Source: PALSA-1336 sp038203095
Lineage (GTDB): Bacteria; Patescibacteriota; Doudnabacteria; UBA920
Length of the DNA stretch: 64,000 bases
Assembly (NCBI GenBank): GCA_038203095.1
Contig: JBBREH010000002.1
Span: 6,284 to 70,283, forward strand
Direction of reading: 5' to 3'
The position numbers were made by a program, and so were the translations under genes. Every line of letters starts with the position of its first letter. Positions within the stretch are counted from its first letter, which is position 1. Of this stretch, positions 24,624-33,910 are shown one piece after another. A model generated the notes under the pieces. That model searched no databases. It saw nothing but the letters and a program-made list of their open reading frames with translations, and was not told where the DNA came from.

Positions 24624-25104
24624 CAACCCCGACTTAAGCACTCATAAACCGGCGCATCGGCTTTTTAAGTCAAAAACGTTTATTTGGACCACCGTTATTC
24701 TTGCCGAACTGATTTTGCTGATTGCCGTTTTTGATTTGGGCATTCACGTGGCTTTACATAAAGCCCGTTATACTGACTCCTGGGCTCGGAACTACGGCAA
24801 GAATTTTGGCGACTCAAGAATGTTCGGACGGCTTCCAACTGCCAGCCCTGAGCACGACGGCGATTTTATGCCGGCGCACGGCCTAGCAGGAACAATTATT
24901 AGCTTAGACAAAAATAATTTAACTTTAAAAAGCGTCGACAATGTGGAAAAGACCGTACTGGTTTCCGCATCAACAATCATTAGAATGAATTTTCAAAACT
25001 TACAAGCAGCGGACTTAAAGCCCGGACAGGAAGTTGTAATTATTGGCTCACCAAACGACAATGGTCAGATTGATGCAAAAATTATCAGAATTATCGCACA
25101 ATAA
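24604..25104 (+). CDS. Membrane-anchored DUF5666-like protein
   Basis: 166 aa. One N-terminal transmembrane helix (IWTTVILAELILLIAVFDLGI) and an extracytoplasmic beta-barrel-like domain: GTIISLDKNNLTLKSVDNVEKTVLVSASTIIR and LKPGQEVVIIGSPNDNGQIDAKIIRII, a pattern of DUF5666. The start overlaps the candidate anti-sigma gene; the MacA-like gene begins 2 nt after the stop, so it belongs to the export operon. A similar domain recurs in the gene at 29255. Function unknown. Confidence 0.75.
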   Translation: MEPINNNNPDLSTHKPAHRLFKSKTFIWTTVILAELILLIAVFDLGIHVALHKARYTDSWARNYGKNFGDSRMFGRLPTASPEHDGDFMPAHGLAGTIISLDKNNLTLKSVDNVEKTVLVSASTIIRMNFQNLQAADLKPGQEVVIIGSPNDNGQIDAKIIRIIAQ

Positions 25105-25106
25105 AA

Positions 25107-26828
25107 ATGCTTAATTTTTTTTTCTCGTTATATAAAAATAAAAAACACTTTTCAATATTAATGGCCTTGGTTCTGGTTGTCGGATATTTAACCTACCGAC
25201 ATTACTCAACTGTAGCCACGCCCACCCGCTATATTTTAGCAACCGCGACAAAACAAACCATTGTCACCAGCATTTCCGGCACCGGACAGGTTTCTCAGGA
25301 CCATACCATAAACATTACCCCGGGTTCCGCAGGTAAACTTACCGCGGTCAGCGTAAAGCAAGGTGACAAAGTCAGAGCAGGGCAGGTGATTGCAGTTGTT
25401 GATGAAACCTCCGCTCTGCAGGCAATTAACCAAGCTAGAGCCTCTTTGGTCAGCGCCCAGGCCAACTACGACCAAATTTTAGCCGGCGCGACAAGCCAAG
25501 ATATTAAACTTGCCCAATTGTCGGCGCAATCCGCTCAGGCCGCGGTGGACCAAGCTAACCAGAATTTGGAGACTGTAACCAAACAACAGGCACAAAATGT
25601 GGCCCTGGCACTAACAACCATGCTTAACGCGGGGCTTCAGGCCGTGCCCGCTCCGTCTAACATTGGCAACGGCACCATTGCAGTAACCGGCACATATACA
25701 GGCAAAGAGCAGGGCGCTTATACCATTACCGCCTATAACACCGGCGCCGGGATGCAGTTTGGCGTTAGTGGCTTGGAAACAGCCGGCAGCGCGATTAACA
25801 AAAACTCCGCGAGCCAGCTTGGGACAATGGGACTTTCTATCCAATTTTCCGGCAGTGTCTACAACAACGACAGCTGGACGATTAATATTCCCAACACCGC
25901 GGGATCGAGCTATAACAGCAGCTACGTTGCCTACCAAAACGCCTTAACTGCTCAAAGCTCGGCGCTGACTAACGCGCAAAATCAAATCACTAACACTAAA
26001 AATAACCTGGCCCAATCACAAATTAATTTAGAAATTAAACAACAGCCTCCAACTAACCAACAATTGGAAAATGCCAAAGCTAGCCTGACCTCTGCGCAAT
26101 CCCAACTAACCAATGCTCAGTTGGCTTATGACAACAACATATTAAAAGCGCCGTTCGACGGCTTGGTTGCGGCTTTAAACAGTCAGGTTGGAGACCAGGT
26201 CTCCGCCTCAACCAATGTAGCTACGGTAATTAACAACCAATCCATTGCCGCCATCAGTTTAAATGAAGTAGATGTTGCTAAAATCCAGCTCAAACAACAT
26301 GCCACAATGACTTTTGACGCTATTGATGGCTTAAGCATTACCGGAAAAGTCGCGCAAATTGACAACATCGGCATTGTCAGCCAGGGGGTTGTAAATTACA
26401 ACGTCAAAGTGACTTTTGATGTAGAAGACCCTCGCGTGAAACCCGGCATGAGCGTGGCCGTGGCAATTATTACCGCTACGGCAGTAGATGCCTTAAGCGT
26501 GCCAAGCTCTGCGATTAAGACGCAAAATGGTAGAACTTACGTTCAGCTTTTAGATCCAGCGCAAACCCAAGCAACAGTCGGAATTACCGGAGTAATTGCG
26601 AAAACTCCGCCCAAGGAAGCCACAGTTCAAATTGGAATTAGCGACGGCACGAACACCCAAATTTTAAGCGGTTTGAACGAAGGCGACAGCGTAATCACCC
26701 AAACCATTAGCGCGACAAAAACTTCCGCGGCTGCTTCTTCGTCGGTTTCTATCCCCGGCTTAGGCGGAGGTGGATTTGGCGGGGGAGGCGCAAGAACCGG
26801 CGGTGGTGGCGGCAGACCGGGTGGATAA
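25107..26828 (+). CDS. Periplasmic-adaptor-like (HlyD/MacA) subunit of an ABC exporter
   Basis: 573 aa. N-terminal anchor (residues 10-30), then a lipoyl/barrel-sandwich half (GKLTAVSVKQGDKVRAGQVIAVVDETSA), a long coiled-coil hairpin, the second lipoyl half (ILKAPFDGLVAALNSQVGDQVSAS), a beta-barrel domain and a Gly-rich tail. The hairpin is interrupted by a beta-rich insert of about 100 residues (about 170-275: VTGTYTGKEQGAYTITAYNT...). It works with the following ATPase and permease. With a probable single membrane, it may span the cell wall and not contact an outer-membrane channel. Confidence 0.88.
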   Translation: MLNFFFSLYKNKKHFSILMALVLVVGYLTYRHYSTVATPTRYILATATKQTIVTSISGTGQVSQDHTINITPGSAGKLTAVSVKQGDKVRAGQVIAVVDETSALQAINQARASLVSAQANYDQILAGATSQDIKLAQLSAQSAQAAVDQANQNLETVTKQQAQNVALALTTMLNAGLQAVPAPSNIGNGTIAVTGTYTGKEQGAYTITAYNTGAGMQFGVSGLETAGSAINKNSASQLGTMGLSIQFSGSVYNNDSWTINIPNTAGSSYNSSYVAYQNALTAQSSALTNAQNQITNTKNNLAQSQINLEIKQQPPTNQQLENAKASLTSAQSQLTNAQLAYDNNILKAPFDGLVAALNSQVGDQVSASTNVATVINNQSIAAISLNEVDVAKIQLKQHATMTFDAIDGLSITGKVAQIDNIGIVSQGVVNYNVKVTFDVEDPRVKPGMSVAVAIITATAVDALSVPSSAIKTQNGRTYVQLLDPAQTQATVGITGVIAKTPPKEATVQIGISDGTNTQILSGLNEGDSVITQTISATKTSAAASSSVSIPGLGGGGFGGGGARTGGGGGRPGG

Positions 26829-26917
26829 ATGTTATCGAAATTTTTGAAACTGATAACGAATACTGTCTAATTTCCAAACCACTGTTTTAAAATTTGAAAT
26901 CTGAAATTTTTATTTTT

Positions 26918-27640
26918 ATGATTGAATGCAAGGACATTTACAAATCATACTTTAACGGGGGAGTGGAAACCAAAGTTTTAAAAGACATTAGTTTTGCCAT
27001 TAAAGATGGCGAATTCGTAGCCATTATGGGGCCTTCCGGCAGCGGTAAATCAACTTTAATGCATATTTTAGGCGCGCTAGATACCCCAACTTCGGGAACC
27101 TACCTTTTGGACGAGCACGATCTTTCTAAAATGCCTGATGATGAGCTGGCTACAATCCGCAGAACAAAAATTGGTTTTGTTTTTCAAGCTTTTAATTTGC
27201 TGGCCCGTTCTACGGTAATAAGAAACGTCGCGCTACCCCTAGTTTACGCCAATGTTCCAAAAACAGAACGGGAAAAAATCGCGGCCAAAGCACTGCTCCA
27301 AACCGGCCTTGAAGAATCGCGTTTTCAAAATTTATCTAACCAGCTTTCCGGAGGCCAAATGCAACGCGTTGCTATTGCCAGGTCTCTGGTTAATAATCCC
27401 AGCCTGCTTTTAGCCGATGAACCAACCGGAAATTTAGACACCAACACCGGCGAAATTGTACTGTCGACTTTTCAGGCCTTAAATAAACAAGGCCGCACTA
27501 TTGTTTTAATTACTCACGAAATGGACGTGGCTATGCACGCTAAAAGAATTATTTTAATCCGGGATGGGCAAATTTTGAGCGATAAAATTAATGAAAACCA
27601 GGTCATTGCAAATCCAAAGAAAGATATTGATGGAAATTAA
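26918..27640 (+). CDS. ABC transporter ATP-binding protein (MacB/LolD-like)
   Basis: 240 aa from the ATG at 26918 (MIECKDIYKSY). Walker A GPSGSGKST, Q-loop FQAFNLL, signature LSGGQMQRVAIARSL, Walker B LLLADEPTGNLD, and H-loop LITHE are all intact. The family pairs with FtsX-type permeases to power export of peptides, lipoproteins or drugs. The gene lies between the adaptor and the permease. Confidence 0.93.
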   Translation: MIECKDIYKSYFNGGVETKVLKDISFAIKDGEFVAIMGPSGSGKSTLMHILGALDTPTSGTYLLDEHDLSKMPDDELATIRRTKIGFVFQAFNLLARSTVIRNVALPLVYANVPKTEREKIAAKALLQTGLEESRFQNLSNQLSGGQMQRVAIARSLVNNPSLLLADEPTGNLDTNTGEIVLSTFQALNKQGRTIVLITHEMDVAMHAKRIILIRDGQILSDKINENQVIANPKKDIDGN

Positions 27641-27719
27641 TTGAAATTGATGGAAATTCCAATATCCCAATATCTGTAAATATCTACCAATTCCCTTCCC
27701 GAATTATCAAAGAAAATTT

Positions 27720-28955
27720 ATGAAAACCTCCGATCTATTCGAAGAAAGTTACAGCGCTCTGACAGTCAACAAAGTCCGGACAACTTTAACTATGCTCGGA
27801 ATTATTATTGGTATTGGGTCAGTTATTGCCATGGTGGCTATTGGACAAGGCGCGCAAGGGAGCATTGCCGCGCGAATTAATTCAATTGGCTCAAATTTAA
27901 TTATAGTTACTCCCGGCGCCCAGCGAGGACCCGGAGTAACTATTAGTGCCGGCTTAGGATCTTCCCAAAGTCTGACAATAGCCGATGAATTAGCAATAAA
28001 AACTCAAGTTACCAACATTACCGCAGTGGAACCGGAATTAAGTAAACGCTACCAAATTACGGCCAAGGGCACCAATACTAACACTAATGTCATAGGCACG
28101 GACAGCAGTTATCCCACGGTTAGAAATGTTTCAATGGATACAGGTTCCTTTATTAATGACCAACAAGTTACAGACGCAATGAAAGTTGCAGTAATTGGCC
28201 CCACGGTTCGCGATACCTTATTTGGCATAGGCTCCGACGCCATCGGCCAAACCATCAAAATAAATTCCATGCAATTTAAAGTAGTTGGCGTTACAGCACC
28301 CAAAGGGGGCAGCGGCTTTGCCAACCAGGACAATATGGTTTTTATACCCATTTCTGTTTCAGCACGTTTTCTAGTCGGATCAAATGCCAAAGGAGAGCCT
28401 TATGTTAGCACCATTGCCATATCAGCAGATAACGCCGGCAATATGACCGCCGTACAAGACCAGGTTACCCAGCTTCTTATGGCGCGTCACAAGGTTGCCG
28501 ATTCAGCTTCGGCAGATTTCACTGTGCAAAACCAAGCAGATATTGTTTCCGCCGCTTCCGGCGTGGCCAGCACTTTTACAATATTACTGGCTTCGGTTGC
28601 GGCGATTTCGCTTTTGGTCGGCGGAATTGGGATTATGAATATGATGCTAACAACTGTAACAGAACGAACCAGAGAGATTGGCTTACGTAAAGCCATTGGC
28701 GCGACCCGGGCAGATATTAATTTTCAATTTTTAACCGAAGCGATTATTTTAACTTTCACCGGCGGAATTTTAGGCATTATTTTTGGCTGGGGAACGTCAT
28801 TGATTGCCAATAATTTTGGCATTGCCAGCACAGTTACTGTGGCTTCAATAGTTTTAGCCTTTGGCGTTTCGGCCTTAATTGGCGTAGTCTTTGGCTATTA
28901 CCCGGCACGGAGGGCTTCCAAGCTTAATCCGATTGAGGCATTACGGTATGAGTAA
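27720..28955 (+). CDS. MacB-like ABC permease (FtsX domain)
   Basis: 411 aa. The N-terminal helix LTVNKVRTTLTMLGIIIGIGSVIAMVAIGQGAQ is the MacB core signature, followed by an extracytoplasmic MacB_PCD domain (about residues 50-260) and a C-terminal FtsX domain with three helices (MMLTTVTERTREIGLRKAIGATRADINFQFL, then two more, ending PARRASKLNPIEALRYE). Forms a tripartite-like exporter with the adaptor and ATPase upstream. Confidence 0.92.
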   Translation: MKTSDLFEESYSALTVNKVRTTLTMLGIIIGIGSVIAMVAIGQGAQGSIAARINSIGSNLIIVTPGAQRGPGVTISAGLGSSQSLTIADELAIKTQVTNITAVEPELSKRYQITAKGTNTNTNVIGTDSSYPTVRNVSMDTGSFINDQQVTDAMKVAVIGPTVRDTLFGIGSDAIGQTIKINSMQFKVVGVTAPKGGSGFANQDNMVFIPISVSARFLVGSNAKGEPYVSTIAISADNAGNMTAVQDQVTQLLMARHKVADSASADFTVQNQADIVSAASGVASTFTILLASVAAISLLVGGIGIMNMMLTTVTERTREIGLRKAIGATRADINFQFLTEAIILTFTGGILGIIFGWGTSLIANNFGIASTVTVASIVLAFGVSALIGVVFGYYPARRASKLNPIEALRYE

Positions 28956-28998
28956 CTCTACCGAATACGGAGAGGGCATACAGATATACGGACTGATT

Positions 28999-29156
28999 AG
29001 ACTTGTAGCGAATTAATTTTTTAAATCAAGATTTGATATTTTAGTCAAAATCCCAATTAAAAATTTTGATGTTTAACTTTAGTTAAGCGGAAAAATTATT
29101 AACAAGAGTTTGGTAAAAGAGCAATTTTTGGACAAAAATTAATTCACTACAAGGCT
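28999..29156. mobile_element. MITE-like element, AGACTTGTTG family, copy A
   Basis: 158 bp with imperfect terminal inverted repeats AGACTTGTAGCGAATTAATT and AATTAATTCACTACAAGGCT, flanked by TT/TA-rich sequence. The core contains TTTAACTTTAGTTAAGCGGAAAAA, shared with copies at 49618-49777 and 53303-53462. It sits inside a second inverted repeat: a left arm around 28970-28992 (ATACGGAGAGGGCATACAG and on) and a right arm at 29171-29210 with CTCTCCGTATATCCG. Confidence 0.65.
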
Positions 29157-29254
29157 ATTAGTGCTAAGCGGCCTCTCCGTATATCCGTACCGTTTCCGTA
29201 TTCCGTAAAGTTAATAAAAAACAATTAATCAACAGAATAATTAAATTAATCACC

Positions 29255-29680
29255 ATGAAAAAACAACATATCATCACACTCGTGATAGCAGTCGTAACAG
29301 CGGTAGCCGGCTTTTTTGGCGGCATTAAGTATCAGCAAACTAAAATCCCGGCCGTGGCCGGCAGGGGAGCGGGCCAGTTCGCGGGAGGCGCGGGAGCTCA
29401 AAACCGCGGCGGCAATCGCGGCGGAGCGGGGTTTGTAGGGGGTAGCATTCTGAGCAAAGATCAAAATAGCATAACTGTTAAAGACCAAACCGGTGGCAGC
29501 AAAATTATATTGCTTTCCAATAAAACTTCGGTGGGCAAAACAACCACCACCACACCGGATGATTTATTAATTGGAGAAAACGTTATAGTTAATGGCTCCC
29601 CCAACACCGACGGCAGCATTACCGCCACCAACATTCAAATTCGTCCGACCATGCCCAGCCAACCGGGAGCCGGTAAATAA
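29255..29680 (+). CDS. Membrane-anchored DUF5666-like protein, Gly-rich
   Basis: 141 aa. N-terminal signal anchor (IITLVIAVVTAVAGFFGGI), a Gly/Arg/Ala-rich linker (residues 30-60), then GGSILSKDQNSITVKDQTGGSKIILLSNKTSVGKTTTTTPDDLLIGENVIVNGSPNTDGSITATNIQI, the same fold pattern as the 24604 product. It lies 3 nt before the PAP2 gene. Function unknown; probably part of the export or envelope set. Confidence 0.75.
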   Translation: MKKQHIITLVIAVVTAVAGFFGGIKYQQTKIPAVAGRGAGQFAGGAGAQNRGGNRGGAGFVGGSILSKDQNSITVKDQTGGSKIILLSNKTSVGKTTTTTPDDLLIGENVIVNGSPNTDGSITATNIQIRPTMPSQPGAGK

Positions 29681-29683
29681 CCA

Positions 29684-30325
29684 ATGCAAAACATTTTCAA
29701 CCAATACAAAATACTCGCTGCACAAAAATCTTTTTTCCTTCAGCTCATAACCTCAGTCGCGTTGTTTGTTTTAAGTTTGTCCTTTAACTACTACGCAAAC
29801 AATTATACGGCAACCCATATTGGCACTCCAATAAGCGACCTAATTTTAGACCATATCCCAACTTTTAAGGTAGATGATATTTTTTACGAAGGCGGCTTGC
29901 TAATAGCTGCCTTCGTAGCTTTCTTATCCCTGACTAAGCCGAGGCGCATTCCCTTTGTATTAAAAAGCGTGGGCGTATTTTTTTGCGTCCGCTCATTCTT
30001 TTTGATTTTAACCCATTTATCCCCGCCACTCCATGCGGCTACTCTTCCAACTTCTAATTTTTTGGAAAGATTGGTTTCCGGTTCAGGCGACGACCTATTT
30101 TTTTCCGGTCACACCGGTTTCCCGTTTTTAATGGCACTCCTATTTTGGCAAAATAAAAACTTAAAAATAATATTCGTCGTAGCTACTTTAATTTTTGCCG
30201 GTGCCGCGCTGCTTGGACACTTACACTATTCAATTGATGTTTTTTCCGCTTTCTTTATTACCTACGGCATTTACCAAATCTCTTCTATCTTATTTAAAAC
30301 CGATAAACAGCTTTTTTTAGGGTAA
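29684..30325 (+). CDS. PAP2-like membrane phosphatase (sphingomyelin-synthase-type C domain)
   Basis: 213 aa with about six transmembrane helices. FFSGHTGFPF (about residue 143) and HLHYSIDVFSAFF (about 185) match the second and third PAP2 motifs in their PAP2_C form; the first motif is less clear. Likely acts on a lipid phosphate or head group in the membrane. Coupled to the preceding gene by 3 nt. Confidence 0.75.
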   Translation: MQNIFNQYKILAAQKSFFLQLITSVALFVLSLSFNYYANNYTATHIGTPISDLILDHIPTFKVDDIFYEGGLLIAAFVAFLSLTKPRRIPFVLKSVGVFFCVRSFFLILTHLSPPLHAATLPTSNFLERLVSGSGDDLFFSGHTGFPFLMALLFWQNKNLKIIFVVATLIFAGAALLGHLHYSIDVFSAFFITYGIYQISSILFKTDKQLFLG

Positions 30326-30505
30326 GAAGTCTAAATGAGCTTTTGACCATTTTCCAATAGTCCCTTGTAGAGAAGAACCTGGACCTTTCTTACACCAGCA
30401 AACCATAGCCATTTTGGGCAATGCTGAATAGTTACAATTAGTTAATTTTTAGTTAATTAAAAATTATGCTATAATTTTAAAAGTTAAAAATTAATTAAAT
30501 CATAA

Positions 30506-30937
30506 ATGAAAAAAATCATCTTGTTTTCCGCCAGCATTATCTTACTTGCCGCAGGGTGTTCTAATTCTCAGCCGGCTGCCGCCCCTCTCGTTAAAAACCC
30601 ACCGCAGTCTGAAACCAAACAACCGGCTCCGGATACAAATGAAGCCGGAGTAAAAAGCTTCACTATTGTAGCCAAAAACTTTTCTTTCACCCCAAATGAA
30701 ATAAAAGTTAAAAAGGGCGATAAGGTAAAAATTGTATTTCAAAATAATGACGGTTTTCATGACTGGGTAATTGATGAATTTAGCGCCAAAACCCCAAGAG
30801 TCAAATCCGGCGACAGCGCCACAGTGGAATTTACCGCGGACAAAACCGGAACTTTTGAATACTACTGCTCCGTAGGTGAACATCGGGCAATGGGCATGAA
30901 GGGCAATTTAATTGTTGAGAATCCATTTGAAAAATAA
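30506..30937 (+). CDS. Cupredoxin-domain lipoprotein (plastocyanin-like)
   Basis: 143 aa. Lipobox LLAAGC (Cys18) gives a surface lipoprotein, then a Pro-rich linker and a cupredoxin domain. The type-1 copper ligands are all visible: His in FHDW, then Cys, His and Met in YYCSVGEHRAMGM. It probably carries electrons or buffers copper at the cell surface. The metal P-type ATPase gene 240 nt downstream makes a metal-related role more likely. Promoter: TATAAT near 30471. Confidence 0.88.
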   Translation: MKKIILFSASIILLAAGCSNSQPAAAPLVKNPPQSETKQPAPDTNEAGVKSFTIVAKNFSFTPNEIKVKKGDKVKIVFQNNDGFHDWVIDEFSAKTPRVKSGDSATVEFTADKTGTFEYYCSVGEHRAMGMKGNLIVENPFEK

Positions 30938-31009
30938 TTTTGAAGCGAAATTGCAGGATTTCGAGACGATTGGCAGAAATAAATTTTGTCGTGCCAAAGG
31001 TACATCCGC

Positions 31010-31060
31010 CTTTGGCGGAACGTTTAACCTGAGTTAAGCGGATAAATTTTTTCGGGCAAG
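31010..31060. repeat. Repeat remnant with the GTTTAACCTNAGTTAAGCGG core
   Basis: TCCGCCTTTGGCGGA is followed by CGTTTAACCTGAGTTAAGCG and GATAAATTTTTTC, the core seen in the AGACTTGTTG-family elements. Clear terminal repeats were not found, so this may be a fragment. The surrounding 30938-31121 holds other hairpins (GGCTGTAATTGCAGCC) and no gene. Confidence 0.5.
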
Positions 31061-31121
31061 CGGCCGAAAGGCTGTAATTGCAGCCAAAAGGATTTTTAAA
31101 ATGGGTTCTGAGTAGAGTTTT

Positions 31122-31160
31122 AAAAAAACCGCGCTGATCTAACATCAAGGCGGTTTTTTT
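31122..31160. terminator. Bidirectional terminator before the P-type ATPase gene
   Basis: AAAAAAACCGC (31122-31132) pairs with GCGGTTTTTTT (31150-31160), with GAT/ATC pairing inside. It works on paper for both strands. Confidence 0.75.
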
Positions 31161-31178
31161 ATGTTACAATTACACCGT

Positions 31179-33041
31179 ATGCAAACATTTAAAAATCGAA
31201 AAATTTTAATTTACGTAATTCCATTTTTAACCTTATTGGGCTTAATTTTGGGCTTATTTTCAACCTTTTTGGGTTACCAAATACTTGGCCAGCTAATTTT
31301 AAAAGCAACCTTAGTGCTTGGCACCTTGCCACTTTTATGGCGCATGGCTAAAGATTTATACCGCGGTCATTTTGGCATTGACCTAATTGCAATGCTGGCC
31401 ATTATTACCTCCTTTATTTTGGGACAAAATCTTGCGGGTACGGTCATAGTCTTAATGCTTTCAGGCGGAGAAGCCTTGGAAGATTATGCTCTAAAGCGTT
31501 CTAGTCGGGAGCTAACCAAACTGCTTTCGCTAGCGCCAACCGTTGGCCATTTAAAAATTGGCACTAGTCTAAGGGACATTCCGGCTGAGCAAATTAAAAT
31601 TGGAGATATTGTTTTGGTCAAACCGGGCGAAATTGTACCTGTAGACGGCACTGTAATAGCGGGAGTTTCGGAAATGGATGAGAGCTCTATTACCGGGGAA
31701 AGCCTGTTAGTAGAAAAATTCGTGGGCTCCGGAGTTTTCTCCGGAAGCTTAAATAAAGGCGCGGCTTTAGAAATTAGCGTGCAAAAAGAAGCTCACGAAA
31801 GCCAATATCAAAGAATTGTAAAACTGGTAAAAGGAGCCCAAAACAGCAAGGCGCCGATGGTTAGATTGGCTGACCGCTACGCGGTCGGGTTTACTTTAAT
31901 GACCTTGGCTTTATCTTTAGGAGCTTGGTTTTTTTCTCGTGATGCAATTCGCTTTTTAGCCGTTTTAGTTGTAGCCACGCCTTGTCCGCTAATTTTAGCC
32001 ACGCCGATTGCCATAATTTCCGGCATAAGCAAAAGCGCTAGTAGGGGAATTATTGTTAAAAATGGCGGAGCGTTAGAAACCTTAGGTGAAGCCAAGGCTA
32101 TGGTTTTTGACAAAACCGGGACACTTACTTTGGGCGAGCCAAAAGTTTTAGGCGCAAACGCTGCCAACAGCTCTGTGACGGAAAAACAAATTTTATTTTT
32201 AGCCGCCTCACTGGACCAACTCTCTATTCACGCTTTGGCCAGAGCCTTAGTTAAGCACGTCAAGACCCAAATAACCGACGCTTTGCACTTGCCAACGGAC
32301 TTTAAAGAAGTTTTGGGAAACGGCGTTTCGGGAAACTTGGCCGGCAAAACTTATTTATTTGGCAAGCTAAGCTTTTTAAAAGAAAAGGGGGTTATTATAG
32401 AGCAGGTATTCGAAACCGAGCACGCTAGATACCAAAACGAGGGTAAAATTATCATTTATTTAGCTGAAGACATAAAACTTTTAGGGTCTATTGCTTTTGC
32501 GGATATTATAAGACCGGAAATGAAGCAAGTATTTAAGGAAATCGCTGAACATAAAATAAAAAGAATCTTTATGTTGACCGGCGACAAATATCCCGTAGCA
32601 CAAAAAATTTCCGCTGAACTTGGAATTAAGGAATTTAAAGCCGAAATGCTACCTGAAGACAAAGCCACTGAAGTCACAAAAATTAAGGCGCTGGTTTCGC
32701 CACTTGCCATGGTCGGAGACGGCATAAACGATGCTCCGGCGCTGGCTGCGGCCGACGTTGGCATTGCCTTGGCCTTCCACGGCTCATCTGCTTCTTCCGA
32801 AAGCGCGGACATTGTAATTATGCAAAACAATTTAATGCGAGTCCACGACGCAGTCCACATTGCCCAAACCACTATGCGCATTGCCAAACAAAGTATTTTT
32901 GCCGGCTTGGGGTTAAGCATTCTACTAATGATAATTGCCGCCTTCGGCTACATTTCACCCATTTACGGCGCTATGTTGCAGGAAGTAATTGATGTGGCCG
33001 TGATTTTAAATGCCCTGAGAGTCAACTTTGAAAAAGTATAA
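31179..33041 (+). CDS. Heavy-metal-translocating P-type ATPase (P1B)
   Basis: About 620 aa. Pumps metal ions across the membrane using ATP. Motifs: TGES (actuator), DKTGT (phosphorylation), VGDGINDAPALAAADVGIAL (hinge) and the transmembrane TPCPLILATP. The metal-binding TM motif is CPL, not the CPC or SPC of copper or cobalt pumps, and there is no N-terminal HMA domain, so the metal cannot be named. The start at 31179 (MQTFKNRK) lies 9 nt after TACAAT (31165-31170); an ATG at 31161 would precede that box. Confidence 0.9.
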   Translation: MQTFKNRKILIYVIPFLTLLGLILGLFSTFLGYQILGQLILKATLVLGTLPLLWRMAKDLYRGHFGIDLIAMLAIITSFILGQNLAGTVIVLMLSGGEALEDYALKRSSRELTKLLSLAPTVGHLKIGTSLRDIPAEQIKIGDIVLVKPGEIVPVDGTVIAGVSEMDESSITGESLLVEKFVGSGVFSGSLNKGAALEISVQKEAHESQYQRIVKLVKGAQNSKAPMVRLADRYAVGFTLMTLALSLGAWFFSRDAIRFLAVLVVATPCPLILATPIAIISGISKSASRGIIVKNGGALETLGEAKAMVFDKTGTLTLGEPKVLGANAANSSVTEKQILFLAASLDQLSIHALARALVKHVKTQITDALHLPTDFKEVLGNGVSGNLAGKTYLFGKLSFLKEKGVIIEQVFETEHARYQNEGKIIIYLAEDIKLLGSIAFADIIRPEMKQVFKEIAEHKIKRIFMLTGDKYPVAQKISAELGIKEFKAEMLPEDKATEVTKIKALVSPLAMVGDGINDAPALAAADVGIALAFHGSSASSESADIVIMQNNLMRVHDAVHIAQTTMRIAKQSIFAGLGLSILLMIIAAFGYISPIYGAMLQEVIDVAVILNALRVNFEKV

Positions 33042-33056
33042 ATATACAATCTGCTT

Positions 33057-33518
33057 ATGCCTTATCGTTACAAAGCTTTGCTACTTAACTGTATGGATCC
33101 ACGCCTACAGGGGGAGAACGAAATTAAAATTATCGGCGCTGCCGGGTTTTCTAGCGGCGAATACGAAGTCCTGACCTATCCAGGGCCTTCGCTTTGGATG
33201 ACAAGCCCTCACCAGCTCTCACATTCGGAGAATTTTTGGTGGGAACTGGAAAATGTTTCTTTAAAATTCCATAACATTTATACTGTTGTAATTGTCGGCC
33301 ACAGCCAATGCGGCGGCTTTGAGCTTAAAGGCGCGCCAAGCGAGCCGGAAAAAGAAAAGCTGACCATAATCAATTCTTTAAAAATAGCCGGGCAAGCCAT
33401 TAAAATAAAATACCCGAATTTAGAAACCAAACTGATTTTTGTCCATATAAGCAAAGACGACAATAATAACGGACTGCCCGAGATTTTTACGGAAATCATA
33501 GAAATAGATACCAGATAA
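33057..33518 (+). CDS. Beta-carbonic-anhydrase-like protein
   Basis: 153 aa, shorter than typical beta-carbonic anhydrases. The zinc-ligand pattern is kept: CMDPR (Cys12, Asp14, Arg16, like CxDSR) and VGHSQCGG (His and Cys, like GHTDCGA). This suggests zinc binding and possibly CO2 hydration, although the overall sequence is divergent. TACAAT (33045-33050) ends 6 nt before the ATG, so it may have its own leaderless transcript. Confidence 0.72.
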   Translation: MPYRYKALLLNCMDPRLQGENEIKIIGAAGFSSGEYEVLTYPGPSLWMTSPHQLSHSENFWWELENVSLKFHNIYTVVIVGHSQCGGFELKGAPSEPEKEKLTIINSLKIAGQAIKIKYPNLETKLIFVHISKDDNNNGLPEIFTEIIEIDTR

Positions 33519-33527
33519 AATTCATTA

Positions 33528-33558
33528 AAAAATGCTCCGCGCAAAGCAGAGCATTTTT
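33528..33558. terminator. Terminator after the carbonic-anhydrase-like gene
   Basis: AAAAATGCTC and GAGCATTTTT form a 10-bp stem, extended by CGC/GC pairs, usable in both directions. Confidence 0.75.
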
Positions 33559-33779
33559 GTGATACCGTTCGGGTATCAGTTGATGGAATTACAAGTTTCC
33601 AGTAAGGGTATGAGAGAAAATCGTGTTTTAACCTACTTAAAGGGTATAATTGTATCTTGAATAAAATTTCAAGGCACAATTATGTCCTTTAAAATCAAAC
33701 AAAAGTTAATATCTGTGGTAAATTTTTAATTTTTTTGTGGCGGTTATATCCACTAATTTCCGAACGGTAACCATTTTTG

Positions 33780-33866
33780 TGGTGGGCGGTGAGGGACTCG
33801 AACCCCCGGAGGCCGAAAGGCCGTCGCGTCTACAGCGCGATGTAATTGCCGCTATACGAACCGCCC
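33780..33866 (-). tRNA. tRNA-Tyr (GUA anticodon)
   Basis: Class II tRNA of 87 nt on the minus strand with encoded CCA. Acceptor GGGCGGT/ACCGCCC, anticodon arm TCGCG-CTGTAGA-CGCGA (anticodon GTA), long variable arm with GGCC-TTTC-GGCC, and T loop TTCGAGT. Confidence 0.93.
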
Positions 33867-33910
33867 AAACAAGGACAAATACCCAATAATTTTAGTACAT
33901 TTTCCGGAAA

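Noticed and set aside
33681..33728. A 15-codon frame after a TATAAT box (33645)
   Set aside because: Too short, no ribosome binding site and no conserved features; not supported as a gene.
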